A DNA stretch of 64,000 nt from Rhabditoides inermis (GCA_963966185.1 CAWZYM010000395.1:496001-560000); one strand, 5' to 3'; numbered from the stretch's first letter, positions 11,292-24,863 are shown. Numbers and translations: made by a program. The notes: generated by a model not told the origin, from the sequence alone.

Positions 11292-14200
11292 AAATACAAT
11301 CACAAACAACAACACAACGCAACAATCAAACGAAATTTCGAAGAAAAAACAAAAAACAAAATGGATTAATATTACGCTATTTAGTGAGTGAGTAACAAAA
11401 TATTCGGATTCACGTGTAGCGTAGTAAACTAATCGATTTTCAAGTCGAAATTAGTAAATATGTACATTTAGCAATTTATTTTGATAAACGATGAGTTTTA
11501 TTGTGTTTTACAATTCTGCAATACGAGAAGAGAAAGGTGGAGGCGATAAACGGCAGTGAGGTGTAAAATATGTGTGATTTTGTTGAGAATGAATTGCGTT
11601 TGGTGGAGAGGGAGCAATGGCAGGCGAAGAGAGTCCCGTGTTTGATGGTGTCTTCTCCTTTTGACTATGCGAGTGAGAGCAGGGGAGAGAGTGCAGCGGA
11701 CGAAGAGAGCAGAGGTGATCGGAAATTCGACACCTCCAACACGTGTGTAAGCGGAGTGAAAAGCGAGTGTGGAGCGAGTGAATCCCGGCGGAGAGAGATA
11801 GAACACTATGCGGGCCACCCGGGTCAACCCACCTGTACAACTATACAGGTAGGCGAGAGACTGGCAACACGGATACATAGAGATTATGCTGATAGAGTGT
11901 GTCAAGTGGACCGAACCGCGGATTGATAGTATGAATGAAAATGAGACAGAGCAGTGAGAGGAGTGACGGATAGGAGAAGAGCCTCGATCACACAACACCA
12001 CTCGCTTCAATTTCGACGCCGATTAATCTCTGCGGTGTACAAATCCCCCGCTTTTTTCGTGTTGACTCACTCTGAAAAAAAAACACCTGCAGATAAAGAG
12101 CGCGACAGTGAGGATAGGAAGAAAAGACAGGAAATGGGGGGAGGGGGCGCCAAAGGAGTGAAATAGAGAAGGGGATAGAGAGGGGATGGAAATGAAGAAA
12201 CGAGATCATATGAAATACAAACACTTAACTTTTTGCAACGAACAGACACAAATATGTAGAACAACTATATTTTATAATCCATAAAAACACTCGAATAGGA
12301 GATCAGAATATACATATATAGCTCGAATATCCGGAGCGTGACAAGAAAATGTAGAAACGGAATGAGAAAGAAGAATCATTGTCAGCGTGTGCAAACAGAA
12401 GATAAAAACAGGTGCTCGGAAATTGGAGGTTCGGTTCATGCATATGCAATGTGTGGATGGCGATAGGCGATCGAATCTGCGGTTGCGCGGTGTGAAAACG
12501 ACGTGATGATTCTCAAGTGGAGGCGACTTATCGGAACCAACAATCTGCATTTCTCACAGTTTTGTCTCGCAAAAGTTCGCACCCTCGGTGGAGAGAAGGC
12601 GAGAGACGATGCGGATCGGAGAAGCACAGACACGCACTGTGAGACGATTGTTGTAAAAGCGAGAAACGGGGCGGGGATATAATGGATCGCAGCCTGCCAT
12701 ATATTTGATGAGAGAAATTATATTTGATAAATATTGAGAGATATGTTTGGTAGGAGGCGTGTGATGAATCACTCTACTAACACCGTGTCCGCGCGAAAAA
12801 ATGAAGCAACTACTGTCTGCTAAAAAAAACTCACCTGAAAGTGAACACATTTTTTCATGCACACAGCAGCGGAGCTAGAATTACTTTTTGTGTGGTTCTT
12901 TCATATGTGATGAGTGAGGTGTTGTGACAGTGTAACATGACGGAACGAAAAGAGATGAGAGGCGATAGCCTCTCCCTCCCTCGAAGTAACTAAACCTTTC
13001 ACCATCACTTATGCTCGATCAGCGTTCCCCTCAAACATTCACCTTCTCATACAATTCCTTCACATGTATTTCCAAGATTTCCTCTAAATTTCCAATCCTG
13101 AATGTCCTTCTTTTTAGCAGTTGGACTAGTTTGTATGGGTGTGGAGAAGTGAGTGAGCAGGCGCTGAGATGAAACGAAATCTGCGCGTACGCGTTCGTAT
13201 GTAATGTATCATAATTCCTACGGCCTGCTTGGATTAGAGTGTGAAATGGGAGTGGGATTGAGTGATTGCGTTACACAGTTAGTCCGCGCGACTCTCTCTC
13301 TCTCTCCCCTCCTCCCACACTCCCTCGCCACAATTTGTCCCAGCCAGCTTGTGTCTGTGTATGAATGCACTGTTATTATCTCGCATGGTTAGTCCGTGTA
13401 CGCAGAGTGTGCGTGTTGATTTTTGCGTCATTGACCGATTTGACTCTCCTCTCACTCGTTCCTCTCACTGCAGCGCCGCGCACTCGCATCATAATTACGT
13501 GGTGCTATCAGCGCGCACCCTACCGTGCTCCCTCCCTCCCTCACTCTCTCTATCATTCCCGTGCACTCGCATGTCTTCTCTTCATGCATTCCCTCTTTAC
13601 CGGCTGCATATGCATATTGAATGAACCCCGTCCACCTCGCCACAACAACTCGCCTCTTCCTGGCCCGTCTCGTTCCGATCTCAGATCACCGCCTCATCCC
13701 CTCATCATCACTCTCCCATTCCCTCTCTACCCCTCCATAATTGCCCTCCTACTCTACAACCTCTATACTTCTCCGTGGTGTCCGTCGCTCCCTGGCCCCT
13801 CCCGTGTCTTTCCATTTCGTCGAGTCGTGTTCCTAATTGCATTGTGTTAGTTGCTCCGGGTCCAAACTCCTGGGGGGATGCGATCATGTGGGATCAGTAG
13901 TGTCTGCAATCACTCCCATCCACCCCCGTCCATCATCACTCTCACCCTCCTATCCCCTCACTCTTCTTATTCTCTTCTTCTTTATGCTGCTCCCAACCTA
14001 GATTTATGACATGAAATGCTCTCTAGACACACGCACACACGCATTTCTAGAGAAAGACATTTCAATCCAATTGCCCCTCCGTGTTTTCCTTGTGTTTTCG
14101 CGTGGTGGTCTATGCCCTACACCCCCACCCTCTCCTCCCTCTCTCTCCCTCTTCTTCCCTCCAATCGCATTACTGTACTCGCAACTGCATATTCGCACCA

Positions 14201-14718
14201 CCTAATTCGATTCCCTTCAATTTCCCTCCTGGGTATAATAGGAGAGTGAGAGGGTAACTCCTGCCCCTGTCGCCATCCATAATTCTCCTCACGTCAGTAT
14301 GACTCAAAACCACTTTTTCGGAGAGGGTTCGCTGCCCACTGTCACCCCGCGAGCTGTTTTTTGCCCTGCTTTTTGCCTGTTCTCTCCCCGCCCAGTCATT
14401 CCCCTACTCTTCATCTCTATTCTCTCTCGTTCTCTCGTCGAATCAGCTGTGAGAGACTATGCCGACCCGGGGGCGTGTCCAAAGTGAGAGTAGGGAGAGG
14501 GGAGCGAGTTGAATACACCCTGCTCGGGCCTCGCTCTCTGCAGCTCTCTGCCTAGACAACTGTTGTTCCACCACGTGAACTGGCGAACGCTCGAGTTTCG
14601 CTCCACGCACTTTCATCTCATTGTCCTCTCACGCCTCACACCATCATCCCTCACTCTTCCAATAACTCACACGCGCGCGTTTGTTCGTTTTGTTTGTGTG
14701 CACCAGTTTACGGAGGTC

Positions 14719-14726
14719 TTTTTCCA
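14719..14726 (+). promoter_or_regulatory. Candidate trans-splice acceptor of the PLB-like gene
   Basis: TTTTTCCAG ends at 14726, 32 bases before the chosen ATG at 14759. An ATG at 14745 opens a short overlapping frame that ends within the signal-peptide region, so it could act as a small upstream ORF. Confidence 0.4.
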
Positions 14727-14758
14727 GGCGACAATAGGCTGTGAATGAGTGTGGCGCG

Positions 14759-15886
14759 ATGCGAGTGCCCACTCTGCGTCTCACGCCGGTCTACCCGCTG
14801 ATCTACCTGTCCGCTCTCGCACTCTGCACCCTCGCCGACGATGCGACGTTGCGTATCGAGGAGAAGCTGACGACGGACAAGGAGTTCTACGAGCAATGGA
14901 TGCACCTCATAGGACTGCAAGTGAGTGGTGCACCCTCTGCCCCCTCAACCCATCTCTCACAGGCGGAAGAGTTGCTGGCAAACGAGGAGGACCTGCCTCC
15001 GTTGGACCAGGTCGAGCAACTCGCGCACTGTCACACGAGGAACTATGCTTTCACAGATCACGCCGACACTCTCCGGTACGACTCCCTCCTCTCTCTCTCT
15101 CCCTCTCTCTCTCTGTTCTCACCTCTGCTCATTGCACTCGTCGTATTACACGCGAACGCACACATTTAATCGCCATAAATTCGAAAACGACTCTATTAAT
15201 ATGCATGCGGGGCGACAGGGGAGAGAGAAAAAGAGAGAGCGAGAGGAGGGGGAGAATAATGAGGTGTTCGATCAGACGGAGCAGTTGCGAAGGGGCGCAA
15301 AACACTGCCAATCACAGGGCACAGCCATCACAACAATCTACTACTTTCAGGCCGCAGGATTTCGCCATCTACGCCGAAATGGGCCATCTCTCCGTGTACT
15401 GCAAACACAACTACACCCGACTCAGCTCAGGTGCGGGCGCTGCTGTTTTGGTCTCCACGAAAGCGACCACTATACACTCTCTCATTCATTCCCGCCACAC
15501 ACCACCCGTCCTCGTCTTGATTTTCTCTCGCCGCAATCATTGTTTTAGTGTGCTATAAAGGGCAAGAAATGGGGGTAGATTGAAACGCGGCGGCGACGGA
15601 AATGAATCAAGAGAGTGGCGGGTTGAACCAATGGGGTGACTCACCTCACGGTAACTATTCGTTTACCCTTCCTCATAACACGGCCACTACTGAGCGGACC
15701 GGTTGTCACATTAATGGAGTACACGGGGGGATTGTTGTAGGTATTCTGGACAGCTGTGATCATCGAAGCAACAGCCTCGAACTGCCTACTATGGATAAGA
15801 TGCTACGGGTGTTCAATCCCAATCTCACATTCATCACCGCTAATGACAGGTGAGCAGATGGAGAGAGAAATGGACACACAGAGAGA

Positions 15887-15931
<45 letters not shown>

Positions 15932-16072
15932 GGGGGATCAGGTAGAGTACTCTCTTTTCCAGGGACTCCTTTCTCTCCGATCAGGCAAGAGATATTGCCG
16001 ATGAGATCTCCAAGATCGATGATTATGAGAACAAGTGGAAGCTCATTGTGATTATGCCCAGCATACAGGTGA

Positions 16073-16114
<42 letters not shown>

Positions 16115-18053
16115 CGCGACGAGGGTCTGGCAACTGGTACCCGGTAATCGACAGTAAAAGGACTGCATTAGCAATGGCTGGCTGGCTGTGGCTGCTAATA
16201 GAGTGGAGCTAGTGTCATTAGACCGCGTTCCTTCGATGAGCTCCCGGGAGGAAACCCCCCTCTCTTTCCTCTTCCGGGGAGAGAAAATGAACAACTCACC
16301 CATTTTTTCAGGACCGTAGCTCAGCAAACAGAAATGCAAATCGCACAGTAAGAAGAACAACCTCTCATTATCCTCTATGATTTATAGTTATATCATTATC
16401 ATGTCTGGTCATGTGGAGTGTTTTATTCTCTCTTTTTTCCTTCGCACTTTGACTATGCTTCTTCTCAGTGAGGAGCGGATGGAATGGAGGAGGGGCGTGT
16501 GATTGCAGGATGGAGAGGCATCCGAGACTGGACAGACAGCAGTCGAGGTGCTGGAGACTGTGGAGGAACTGGCGAAGAGGCTACCCGCTAGGACTATGGT
16601 CGTCATCCTGAGGACATCCGGAAAGGGCATCTGGCAGGACGCTTCTCACGGGCATCAGGTAGAGGAGAGAGAGAGAAAGAGAGAGAGAGAGAGGGTGGAG
16701 GGAAATGGGAAGACATGGTCTTCTTCCAGGCGTGTCGAGCAATGGTTCGTCGCTGGAAGGTGCACACTCAGTTCAATCAAGACGGCGTCTGGGACCAGGT
16801 GAGTGAGCGATTCCTCCAATGCCTCCAATAGACACTGTATTCTTTTTAAGGTGGAAGTGATCGCACAGAAGAACTTCCAAAAGTCCAATTTCTCTGTGGA
16901 AATCCTCCCTCTCCTACGGGACGCCCAGCTTAACGCACTTCCAGAGGGGTAAGTCTCCTTCTTCATCATTCTTTATATAAAAAAAATTCCCTCACAGATT
17001 CCGCCAGATCTTCTATGCTAGCAACTTGTAAGTGTATGAAGTGTGGTGATAACTGATAACTGAATGATGATAACTGAATGAGCATGACATTGCGGGCTGT
17101 CTTCCTTTCCTTTTCCATCCAGTCCATTGCAGCACGGACCTGTCGGCTCTCGGGTATGACTGTGCTCACTTTTCTGCGCGCGGTCTCTCGCTCCTCCACA
17201 CTGCTCTGTGGAATGAGCTGATGAAGCCGGCCGGGCAGCGCGCGCACCAGTGGAGACCGTCCCCGCAGGTACTCCCTACCTCCTCCTCCAGTGAATGAAC
17301 CCTTGTTGCAGCCAGCGTTGTGCCCATCTCCGCAATGTCCCTTCATCCGCACCAAAGTGAACAGCCAGATCTGCATATGGAACGCCCTCGAGGTACGCAC
17401 TCTCTATCCCCCTCCCCTTTGTCTGCCCTCGTTCCGGTTGCGGAAACCAGTAAAACGTGTTGATTAGTGGCGCGAAAAAGCGGGTTGATCGGTTTGCGTG
17501 TATTGTTTTTGTGGCAGAGCGCGAGTGTGGGAGCGGAGTAGATTCCGCAACCATCCATACCACAACATCCCACCAACAAATCGCATTCACAATCATAACA
17601 TTGCTCATAGCGCAGCTCTCGCGACATGGTGAGATCACTATTAACTAATATTATTAAATCTGTATTTGATTTGAATGAATGTTAAATACATTTATTCACT
17701 TCAGGATTCTCCTCCTCGCTCTCTCGCGCCTGAGATGATCGCTCTCACAGGTGAGCTCTTTTTGTAAACAAAGCTATACAATTATAACAAAAATACTATA
17801 TTATTACAATCATAACAAATAAAATATTTCAGCGGTTCTGGTGGCGCTGTGTCTATCGTGTCTGATTCTCGCCTGTCTGTGCACTCGCGGGAAGACAGAC
17901 GGAGAGCTCAAGAAGAAACCCGCTAGCAACTTTCGTGAGTCTCTCTTTCTCTCTCTTTCTCTCCCTCCCCCTCTCACTCTCACTCATCTCGTTTCAGCTA
18001 CATTCGGCGCTGACTTCTCGTCCCTCAAGTTCATCGACGAAGATGTCGCCTAG
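14759..18053 (+). CDS. Phospholipase B1-like (GDSL/SGNH) type I membrane protein, catalytic blocks altered
   Basis: Fourteen in-frame exons: 14759-14920, 14963-15075, 15351-15430, 15741-15849, 15963-16068, 16509-16658, 16730-16798, 16851-16948, 16998-17027, 17133-17268, 17312-17392, 17705-17750, 17833-17934 and 17998-18053 (445 aa). Order: signal peptide 1-25; PLB-type SGNH domain about 60-345; CPSPQCPFIRT-like tail; transmembrane helix about 388-410; short cytosolic tail. The family match is clear: LRPQDFAIYAEMG corresponds to the LRPxDIKxVAALG segment before the GDSL Ser, FNPNLTF to FNPYLLG, and YDCAHFSARG..LWNELMKP to DCFHFSxxG..LWNNMLEP of PLB1. However, GDSL reads GHLS (103-106) and the GxND block reads PSIQ (187-190); only the Asp/His block V (D315, H318) survives. 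It is therefore probably a pseudoenzyme, perhaps a binding or scaffold protein at the cell surface. It ends tail-to-tail with the ABCC gene. Confidence 0.82.
15891..15927 (+). repeat. (GA)n microsatellite in PLB-like intron 4
   Basis: Runs of GA inside the intron between exons 15741-15849 and 15963-16068. Confidence 0.9.
16076..16112 (+). repeat. (CT)n microsatellite beginning at the donor of PLB-like intron 5
   Basis: The donor GTGAGTA at 16069 runs directly into CT repeats. Confidence 0.9.
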
Positions 18054-18476
18054 ATGGAATGACACAGAGAGACTCCTTCTCTCGCCACACACAACACAAT
18101 ACGGGCCCTCCTCCCTCCCCCTTTCTTTTGCCCTTTTCTTCGACTGCTGATTTCGAATGCTATGTACAGGGATTATGTTGTTCTATTTCAATTTCCGAGA
18201 TAAACCAGTTGCATCGACTGGCGACTCACAATGCTTATCCCCCACCGCTTGTGTCATAAATCACTTGAGCGAATTCTCGAAACCGAATCTCCATTTATTC
18301 ACAATAATTGACACAATATATGAAAAACGTAAACTTCACACATCACAAAACATACCATAACGTGAACACCCGGAAGCAGTTACATATACATTAGTTTTGG
18401 GTAAGTAAAAACGTCACAATAATAAATACTATATAACAAAAGAGAAAAAGAAAAAAGAAAGAAATGACACTGGGTG
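18054..18476. other. Convergent 3' region between PLB-like and ABCC genes
   Basis: The region is 423 bp between two stop codons. TTTATT at 18294 gives AATAAA on the minus strand, about 183 bp past the ABCC stop, and is the likely poly(A) signal for that gene. The plus strand has only weak variants such as CATAAA near 18256. Confidence 0.5.
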
Positions 18477-18618
18477 TTACTCGGGCGGGCCAACGGAACG
18501 AATTCGACCAGCCTCCATTCGAATCACAACATCATACTCCGATAGACCCTCCAGGTTGTGGACGATGCACAGCATAGTAGCCTGCAGGGAAGGTGTGAGG
18601 GGAGAGAGAGAGAGAGAT

Positions 18619-18649
<31 letters not shown>

Positions 18650-21600
18650 CTCACCTTGGGCAGTCCAGAAGTGAGCAGCTGCCACATCCTCCTGTGTGAA
18701 GCTGCGTCCATGTGCGCAGTCGCTTCATCCACCAGGACAATCTACAAGAAACAGGCAGAGATGATAGAATGTGTGATGGACGCACCGCTGGCTTGGCGAG
18801 CAGCACCCTGCATATGGCGATCACCTGTCGCTCTCCGTGGGAGAGGTTCTTGCCGCCCTCCTCCACCTCCCCACCCAATCCGCCCAGACGGGCCAGCACT
18901 CCGTCTATAAGCATTCTTCATACTAATCACCATAAATCTTGTACAACCATACTTTCTTAACAAATTGACGCCAATACCTATGATGAAAGTATCGACTCAC
19001 CCATATTGGCCTGCCGGAGGAGTCTGGCGACATCGGCCTCCTCCGCCCCCTCGCAGTCGACGGCCACATTCTCGAACAGAGTGCCCGAGAAGAGCAGCGG
19101 CTGCTGCGGAACCACACCGAACATTCTGCAACACACGATGACAATGCAGTGATTCCAGAAGCAACTCACTTCCTGAGATGGTGGAGGGGCACCGAGTGAA
19201 TGTCGATTCCGTCGATCAGGATCCGACCAGACTCGATCGGAGTCGCGCGCAGCAGAGCCTCAAAAAATATACATGGCTTGCTTCGTCTTTCCCCAGGCAT
19301 CCCAAAACTATATAATGTAATCGTCATGTAGTTTCACCCAATCAATATAATTGTTCATATTCGACCATCCAGAAAACTCACCTGCATGATGCTGGTCTTT
19401 CCGCTTCCGGTGCGTCCGACGATAGCGGCCCTCTTTCCACCCTCTATCTGGAGGGAGACGTTCTCGAGGGCGAGTGGCAGACCGCGCTCGTAGCGGAGAG
19501 ACACACACGCAAAGTCCACGCTGCCGGTCAGAGAGCGGGGCAGCTGAAAGGAGAGTCACCATCCTCTCCCTCTCTCTCCTCTCCCCTCCCTCCCTCACCT
19601 CCCCCGTTCCCTCGTCCTCTTCCGCCTTCACATCATGCACGTACTCGTCAATCCTCTCGACAGACACCTAAACATCATAATTAATCACTTTATACACAAG
19701 AAAAACTAACCATTTCCTTCTCCGTTTCGATGAACGATCCGAGCAGTCCGTTGAGGAGTCCAGTCATGGAGAGGGCGTATGTGATGGCGAGTCCGACGAG
19801 GCCCGAGTCGACTCCCTTCCAGAGGTGGTGCGCGATAGCCGCCCCAGCCACGGCTGTCACCACTGCCACCGCAAGGAGAGACAGTCTGGAGAGAGGGGGA
19901 TGAGAGGGAGAGGGAGAGAGAGGGAGAGAGAGAGAGAGAGAGAGAGATAAGGGAGATGAGAGGGAGAGGGAGAGAGAGGGAGAGAGAGAGAGAGAGAGAG
20001 AGATAAGGGAGAGACACACACCTCATGCTCAGCCACTGTGCCGCCGCCAGGGAGGAGAACTGTGCCCTAAGATGAGATGCCAGCCTATGTCGCAGTTGTA
20101 CTGTCGCCCTCTCCACCCAGCGGGCAGCCCGGATAGTCGCCAGACCATTCACCGTGTCCGACAGATGCGAGTAGAACGGCGACAGCGACAGAGACGTCAG
20201 ACGCTTCAGCTCCACTGTCGTCTTCCTGTTGGTCCGAATGATTCAAACTGAACACACTCGCTTCAAACAGACTAACCTGTAGTATCTCTGTACAAAGTAG
20301 TATATGATGAACAGGACGGTGACGACAGGTGCGAGGAGTGGCAGACCGATGATGGAGATGACCAGAGCACCGGCCAGGTTGAAGAGCGAGGCGAGCAGGA
20401 TGTTCAGCTACAATATAGCGTTGCACAACAACATTACACGTTCATTCGAATCACCTGGAAGGGCAGGTTGTCGTCGCAGGTGTAGACATCCGAGCAGAGT
20501 CGGTTGATGACTCTTCCACTGGGTGTGCGATCCCACCACGACACAGCGGCAGAGAGAAGAGAGCGGAGGAGAGTCGAGTGAAGACGGCGAGCCGCCACCA
20601 CTCCTCCATACGCGAACAGGAAGGCTCGGATGAGGGTGAAGAGAGTGTTGGCTCCAGCGAGGCACGCGTAGATGATGAGGAAGCGGATCGAGCGGTCCAG
20701 GTCGTCCCACGACAGAACACTGAAGGGAAGAAATCAATGAGACAGGGAAAAAGACACTCACTTCGACTGTCGCTCTCCCCACAACACTCGCTGCACGCTG
20801 CGCATCACTCCCTCGTGGGCGGGACTAGAGGGGGCGTGGTCGAGAGACACATTCGACGCCGTCCACTGCGACAGCCACCTTCAAGATAACAACGTTTAAA
20901 ACAAAACATAAACATTATTTAAATAATCACTGCAACTAAAACCACTAAGCATAAATAAAACTCACCAATCCGCCGTGTTCTTGCTCGCCTGCATGGCACA
21001 GAGTGACACAATAATAGCAGCAGCGAGGCAGATTCCAGTGGCGCGCGCGTACGCGCCGTAGACAGAGGCGCGGACGGCGCCGACCTGCTTCTCCTCCTCC
21101 TGCTGCTTGACATGCTCCATGTGCACCGTCTCCTCCTCGGCTGTCTCGTCCGATGTGTGCGCGCCCGCCTGCGAGAGAGCCTCCTCCGACAGCACCTCCG
21201 ACGGCGCGCCAATCTTATCCACCTGGCCCCCGCAGCTCAGCAGAACCACCTCGTCCGCGTGTTGAAGGAGACGCACATCGTGAGTGGCAACCTGGACGAA
21301 ACACATAATGAGAGAATCAGACAGGGGACCACCCACCACGACCAGCTTTCCCCTCTGCTTGAGTCCCTGCACAACTTCCCTCCAGATGGTGTCAGCCACG
21401 GCGCGATCGAGCGACGCGAACGGGTCATCCAGCAGGTACACAGAGTTGTCCTGAGTGAATCCACGCATCAACAGAGGAAAGGAGCCAGAGCCCACCTGGT
21501 ATATGGCCCTTGCGAGTGCGAGGCGCGCTCTCTGCCCGCCACTCAGCGTCACGCCGCCCTCACTGATCACGTAGCCGTCACCACCCGGCATCAGCTGACA

Positions 21601-22630
21601 ACCAATCAATGGATCAATCAATCAATAACACTACCCACATTGATATCCCTCTGGAGGCAGGTGGTTCGGATGGCGCGGTCGTACTGTACCGCGTCGAACG
21701 GCTTGCCAGCCACAATGTTCTCGCGGACAGTGCCTGAATCATTCTATGGAACAAAACACATAGCTTGATCTACACAACTAATAGTGTAACACGTACCTCT
21801 GCTAAGCCAGGCTCCCTGTGCTACATAGGCGACTCCCTCGTTGATGGTGGGCTGCTGCACGCCCAGCCGCTCGATGATCATCTTCGTCTCACCCAGCATA
21901 CCCAGTAACAGAGTCGACTTGCCACACCCGACAGGGCCGGTCACTCCCACAATGCTGCCCTGCAATAGACACGCGTCGCTACCTCAACCTCCTCCTCTTT
22001 CTCACCTTCTTCCCCTCGATATTCACTCCAGTCACTGCCGAGTGGCTGCCTTTCCAGAAGAAACTACCCGACCGTACCTCCAGCAGAGTCGACTGGTCTA
22101 CAATCTAGTCATAATGCAGAAAAAGGAGGCAACCCACCGCTGCTGAGCTGGTAGATGTCTCCCATCTCCATGTTTTTGAGGGCAAAGAACCACTCGAGTC
22201 TCTTGAGGGAGACGAGAGCCTCCACCAGACCGTTCAACACCCATCTGAAAGAGGGGGTGAGGGAGTATGGGAGAGAGGGACACTCACGGGAAGGCATTGA
22301 GAGGCATGATGAGGATGTTGACCAGCGCGAGCGATGTGAACACCTGCAATGCAACCGTCCCATCCCCCCTTCCCTCGTCCGCCCACCTTTGCCGCAGTGA
22401 GTGTCTCATGTAGTACGAGAGTGTGGGTGGCCAGGATGGCGATGGTGATGAGGAGGGGGGCAGACGCCCACAGGTACACGCACACAGCGTCCAGGTACTT
22501 GCGCGCCTTGAGGTACTTGAGCTCCCTCTCTCGCAGGTCGTTGATCTTGCGCTCGAAAAAGCCCTCCCAGCCGCTCATCTTCACTGCCCGGATGCCCTCC
22601 ATTGTCTCTGTCGTCATCTGAACAAGGAGA

Positions 22631-22676
<46 letters not shown>

Positions 22677-23150
22677 GCCCACCTACCTTCACCCTGTTGT
22701 CCTTTGCTTTCATCATCTTCTCGCTCATTCGACCAATGCTGTTCGTGATAACCTGAAATTATTGAATCAAATCAACTCTCAGAAACTTTCAAGATCTCAC
22801 TTTGTTAATGGGAATGAGGACGATAGCGGCGGCGAGACCAGAGATGTACGCCATTCCTATCTGTAACAAGAACAATTCAATTAATGCAAAGACGTAATCA
22901 AAATTATGATGAAAAATGTTGCGCGCCTCTCTGTAGAGTAGATATAGTGCGATGGCTAGCTGTACGGGAAGACTCCAGAAGGCGTGGAACGAGTTGCAGA
23001 AGTTGACGATGCGGTCGACGTCGGTGGAGATGAAGTTGAGGATCTGGCCGGTGGAGAAGGAGCTCATCTCGGAGAGAGGGACACGCAGCAGCTTGTCGTA
23101 GATGGCTGTCACGGTGGCCGAGCGGACACTGCAAGGGGGAGGAGAAACTA

Positions 23151-23191
<41 letters not shown>

Positions 23192-24863
23192 CAACTCACC
23201 GAATACTAATCTTCTGCACATTGTAGCTGAAGTGGGATGAGAACATGGCAGCCAGGAATGATGTGAGCGACATGAGACCAGCAACGATCACCGCCTCACG
23301 CTGAAACAGCCACGACTCACACGCTCCTTTCTCTCTCCCCCCCCCTCTCTCCCTCCCTCCCTCTCCCTCTATACCCACCGCAGCTTCGGGCAACTCGAGT
23401 GCCTCTACGAGTAGATGGAGGAGGACGGGTCCGGCAAAGGTGAACGCATCCGACGCGAGTCGCAGCAGGGCCAGCGAGAAGAACGCCGCGCCAAATGTCG
23501 ACAGCAGAGATCTAAAGTCAAAGGTTTATCCAGAATTGCGCATCATGAACATAAAGTACAAAGTACACATGCATGAGAGGTATTATTATAAGCGCTGGAA
23601 GATCTCTGTCAGCAGAGATCTGCAAATGTTCTCGTGCAGGCGCACCTGTCTCACCTGGCGATGGAGTAGTGCTGTCCGTCCGAGTAGAAGGTGGGCGAGT
23701 GCTGCACGAGCTCCCTCTCCACTGCCGATACCTGCAGCGAGGGCGGCAGGCCGAACACGTCGTCCAGCTCGTTCAGCTGTCCCCGCCAGCCCTTCTCGAT
23801 CAGGGGGTGCGTCCAGCAGAAGAACAAGCGTGACACCCAGCCCGCACCCTAGCAGCAATCGGTTATTTCTTTCCTTTTATCGTTATTAGTTCTCCCTTGC
23901 CGTGGAAATAAACACTTCCATATCGGTGTTATTCTCCCATCCCCATCTCCCACCTCATCAGCATCTTCATCCAGGTAGACATAGTCGGAGGGATGGTCGC
24001 CATCCGACGACAGACGACGAGGACGGTTCGCATCCCTACACATTCACATCTCAAATACAAACGATTCAAAAGCACTACCCACTTTCGCATTCCCCTCTCG
24101 ACACAGTTGAGAATGGTGTTGACCATGTGGAGGGTGAAGAGAACGAGGGGGACGATGGTGCGCGCGTCTCGAATGCCATACATGAACCACCTCAAACACA
24201 ACTATATAATTGTCAAAAGACAATACACACCTGTCGACGGTCATGAGAACAAAGGTCTTAGAGGCGAAAAAGTAGGAGACGGAGAGGCCGCGAGAGTGGG
24301 TCCAGCTGAAATAGAGATGTACAGTAAACATAAATTGTATAAGCGCACCTCATCTGGACCCTGGAGCGGAGCCACAAGACTGCATACGCGGTCCAGCACA
24401 CGGCGCACACTCCGTACTCGATGAGCAGTCCCCGTTGGAGGGAGAGGGAGGAGGGCGATGCGAGGGCGCCGACCACAGACAGCAGCAAGAGCAGGGCGGA
24501 GAGGGAGGAGAGGAGGAGGCGGAAGGACAGCACATGCCGCATCGGGGACGCGGCCGGCACGCGAGGGAAGAGCGACTGGACGAGAGTGGATCACGGATGC
24601 ACCCCACCACTCACATGCACGAGAAACTGCTCGGCGACCGAGTAGAAGAGGAGTGGCACCGTCTGGAGCAACACCTGAAACAAGTGGGTGTGCTCCCCCT
24701 CCCCTATCCTACATACCATGAACATCTCCCCGCACGGCGTCAGCGTAAACGTGTGTTCATTGAAGAAGTACTTGGTTCGGAACGACGATCCATTCCTGTC
24801 GAACCCGCAAAAGTCGTATAGTGGATCGGGATCGGGCGGGTACGGAGCGTCCCCTAACGACAT
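18477..24863 (-). CDS. ABCC/MRP-type full ABC transporter with TMD0
   Basis: Exports organic anions or conjugates by ATP hydrolysis (family role; substrate unknown). About 33 exons give close to 1,480 aa, the normal length for long MRPs. Approximate exon spans from the start: 24717-24863, 24615-24676, 24348-24574, 24231-24306, 24080-24190, 23953-24033, 23656-23850, 23378-23512, 23199-23300, 22926-23130, and on to 18786-18907, 18656-18741 and 18477-18581. The N-terminus (DPLYDFCGFDRNGS) resembles MRP1 and is followed by TMD0 helices and TMD1. NBD1 has Walker A GPVGCGKST (about 21900), Q-loop YVAQGAWLS, signature LSGGQRARLALARA and Walker B VYLLDDPFASLD. A charged linker (20966-21180) and TMD2 follow. 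NBD2 has Walker A GRTGSGKTS, PQQPLLFSGT, an altered signature LSHGERQ, Walker B IVLVDEAT with the catalytic Glu, and H-loop His in CIVHNL. Asp in place of Glu in NBD1 is normal for ABCC. The start follows an ATCATCAG acceptor by five bases. Confidence 0.9.
18602..18649 (-). repeat. (GA)n microsatellite beside an ABCC intron donor
   Basis: Read on the coding strand, the donor GTGAGT at 18655 is followed at once by CT repeats. Confidence 0.85.
23873..23923 (+). repeat. 51-bp dispersed repeat, copy A
   Basis: Lies in an ABCC intron (23851-23952). It matches 59286-59336 over all 51 positions with about six substitutions and includes TTGCCGTGGAAATAAACACT. Confidence 0.7.

Larger units (their letters stand above)
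11276..14758. other. Divergent intergenic region, no gene recognised
   Basis: About 3.5 kb between the starts of the minus-strand CaaX gene and the plus-strand PLB-like gene. It contains C/T-rich tracts (13290-13320, 13530-13560, 13900-14170) and A/T-rich stretches (11290-11470). No open frame has flanking splice signals or family motifs. Both promoters should lie here. Confidence 0.5.

Noticed and set aside
15541..15740. PLB-like exon 4 starting at TTTTAG near 15548, or an open frame from 15602
   Set aside because: The first hits a stop in the required frame. The open frame has no proper acceptor, while the TTGTAG at 15740 keeps phase and family similarity.
17123..17160. Acceptor CCATCCAG at 17122 for PLB-like exon 10
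   Set aside because: It leads to a stop codon (GTATGA) within a few codons. The next acceptor, ATTGCAG at 17132, restores the conserved block V.
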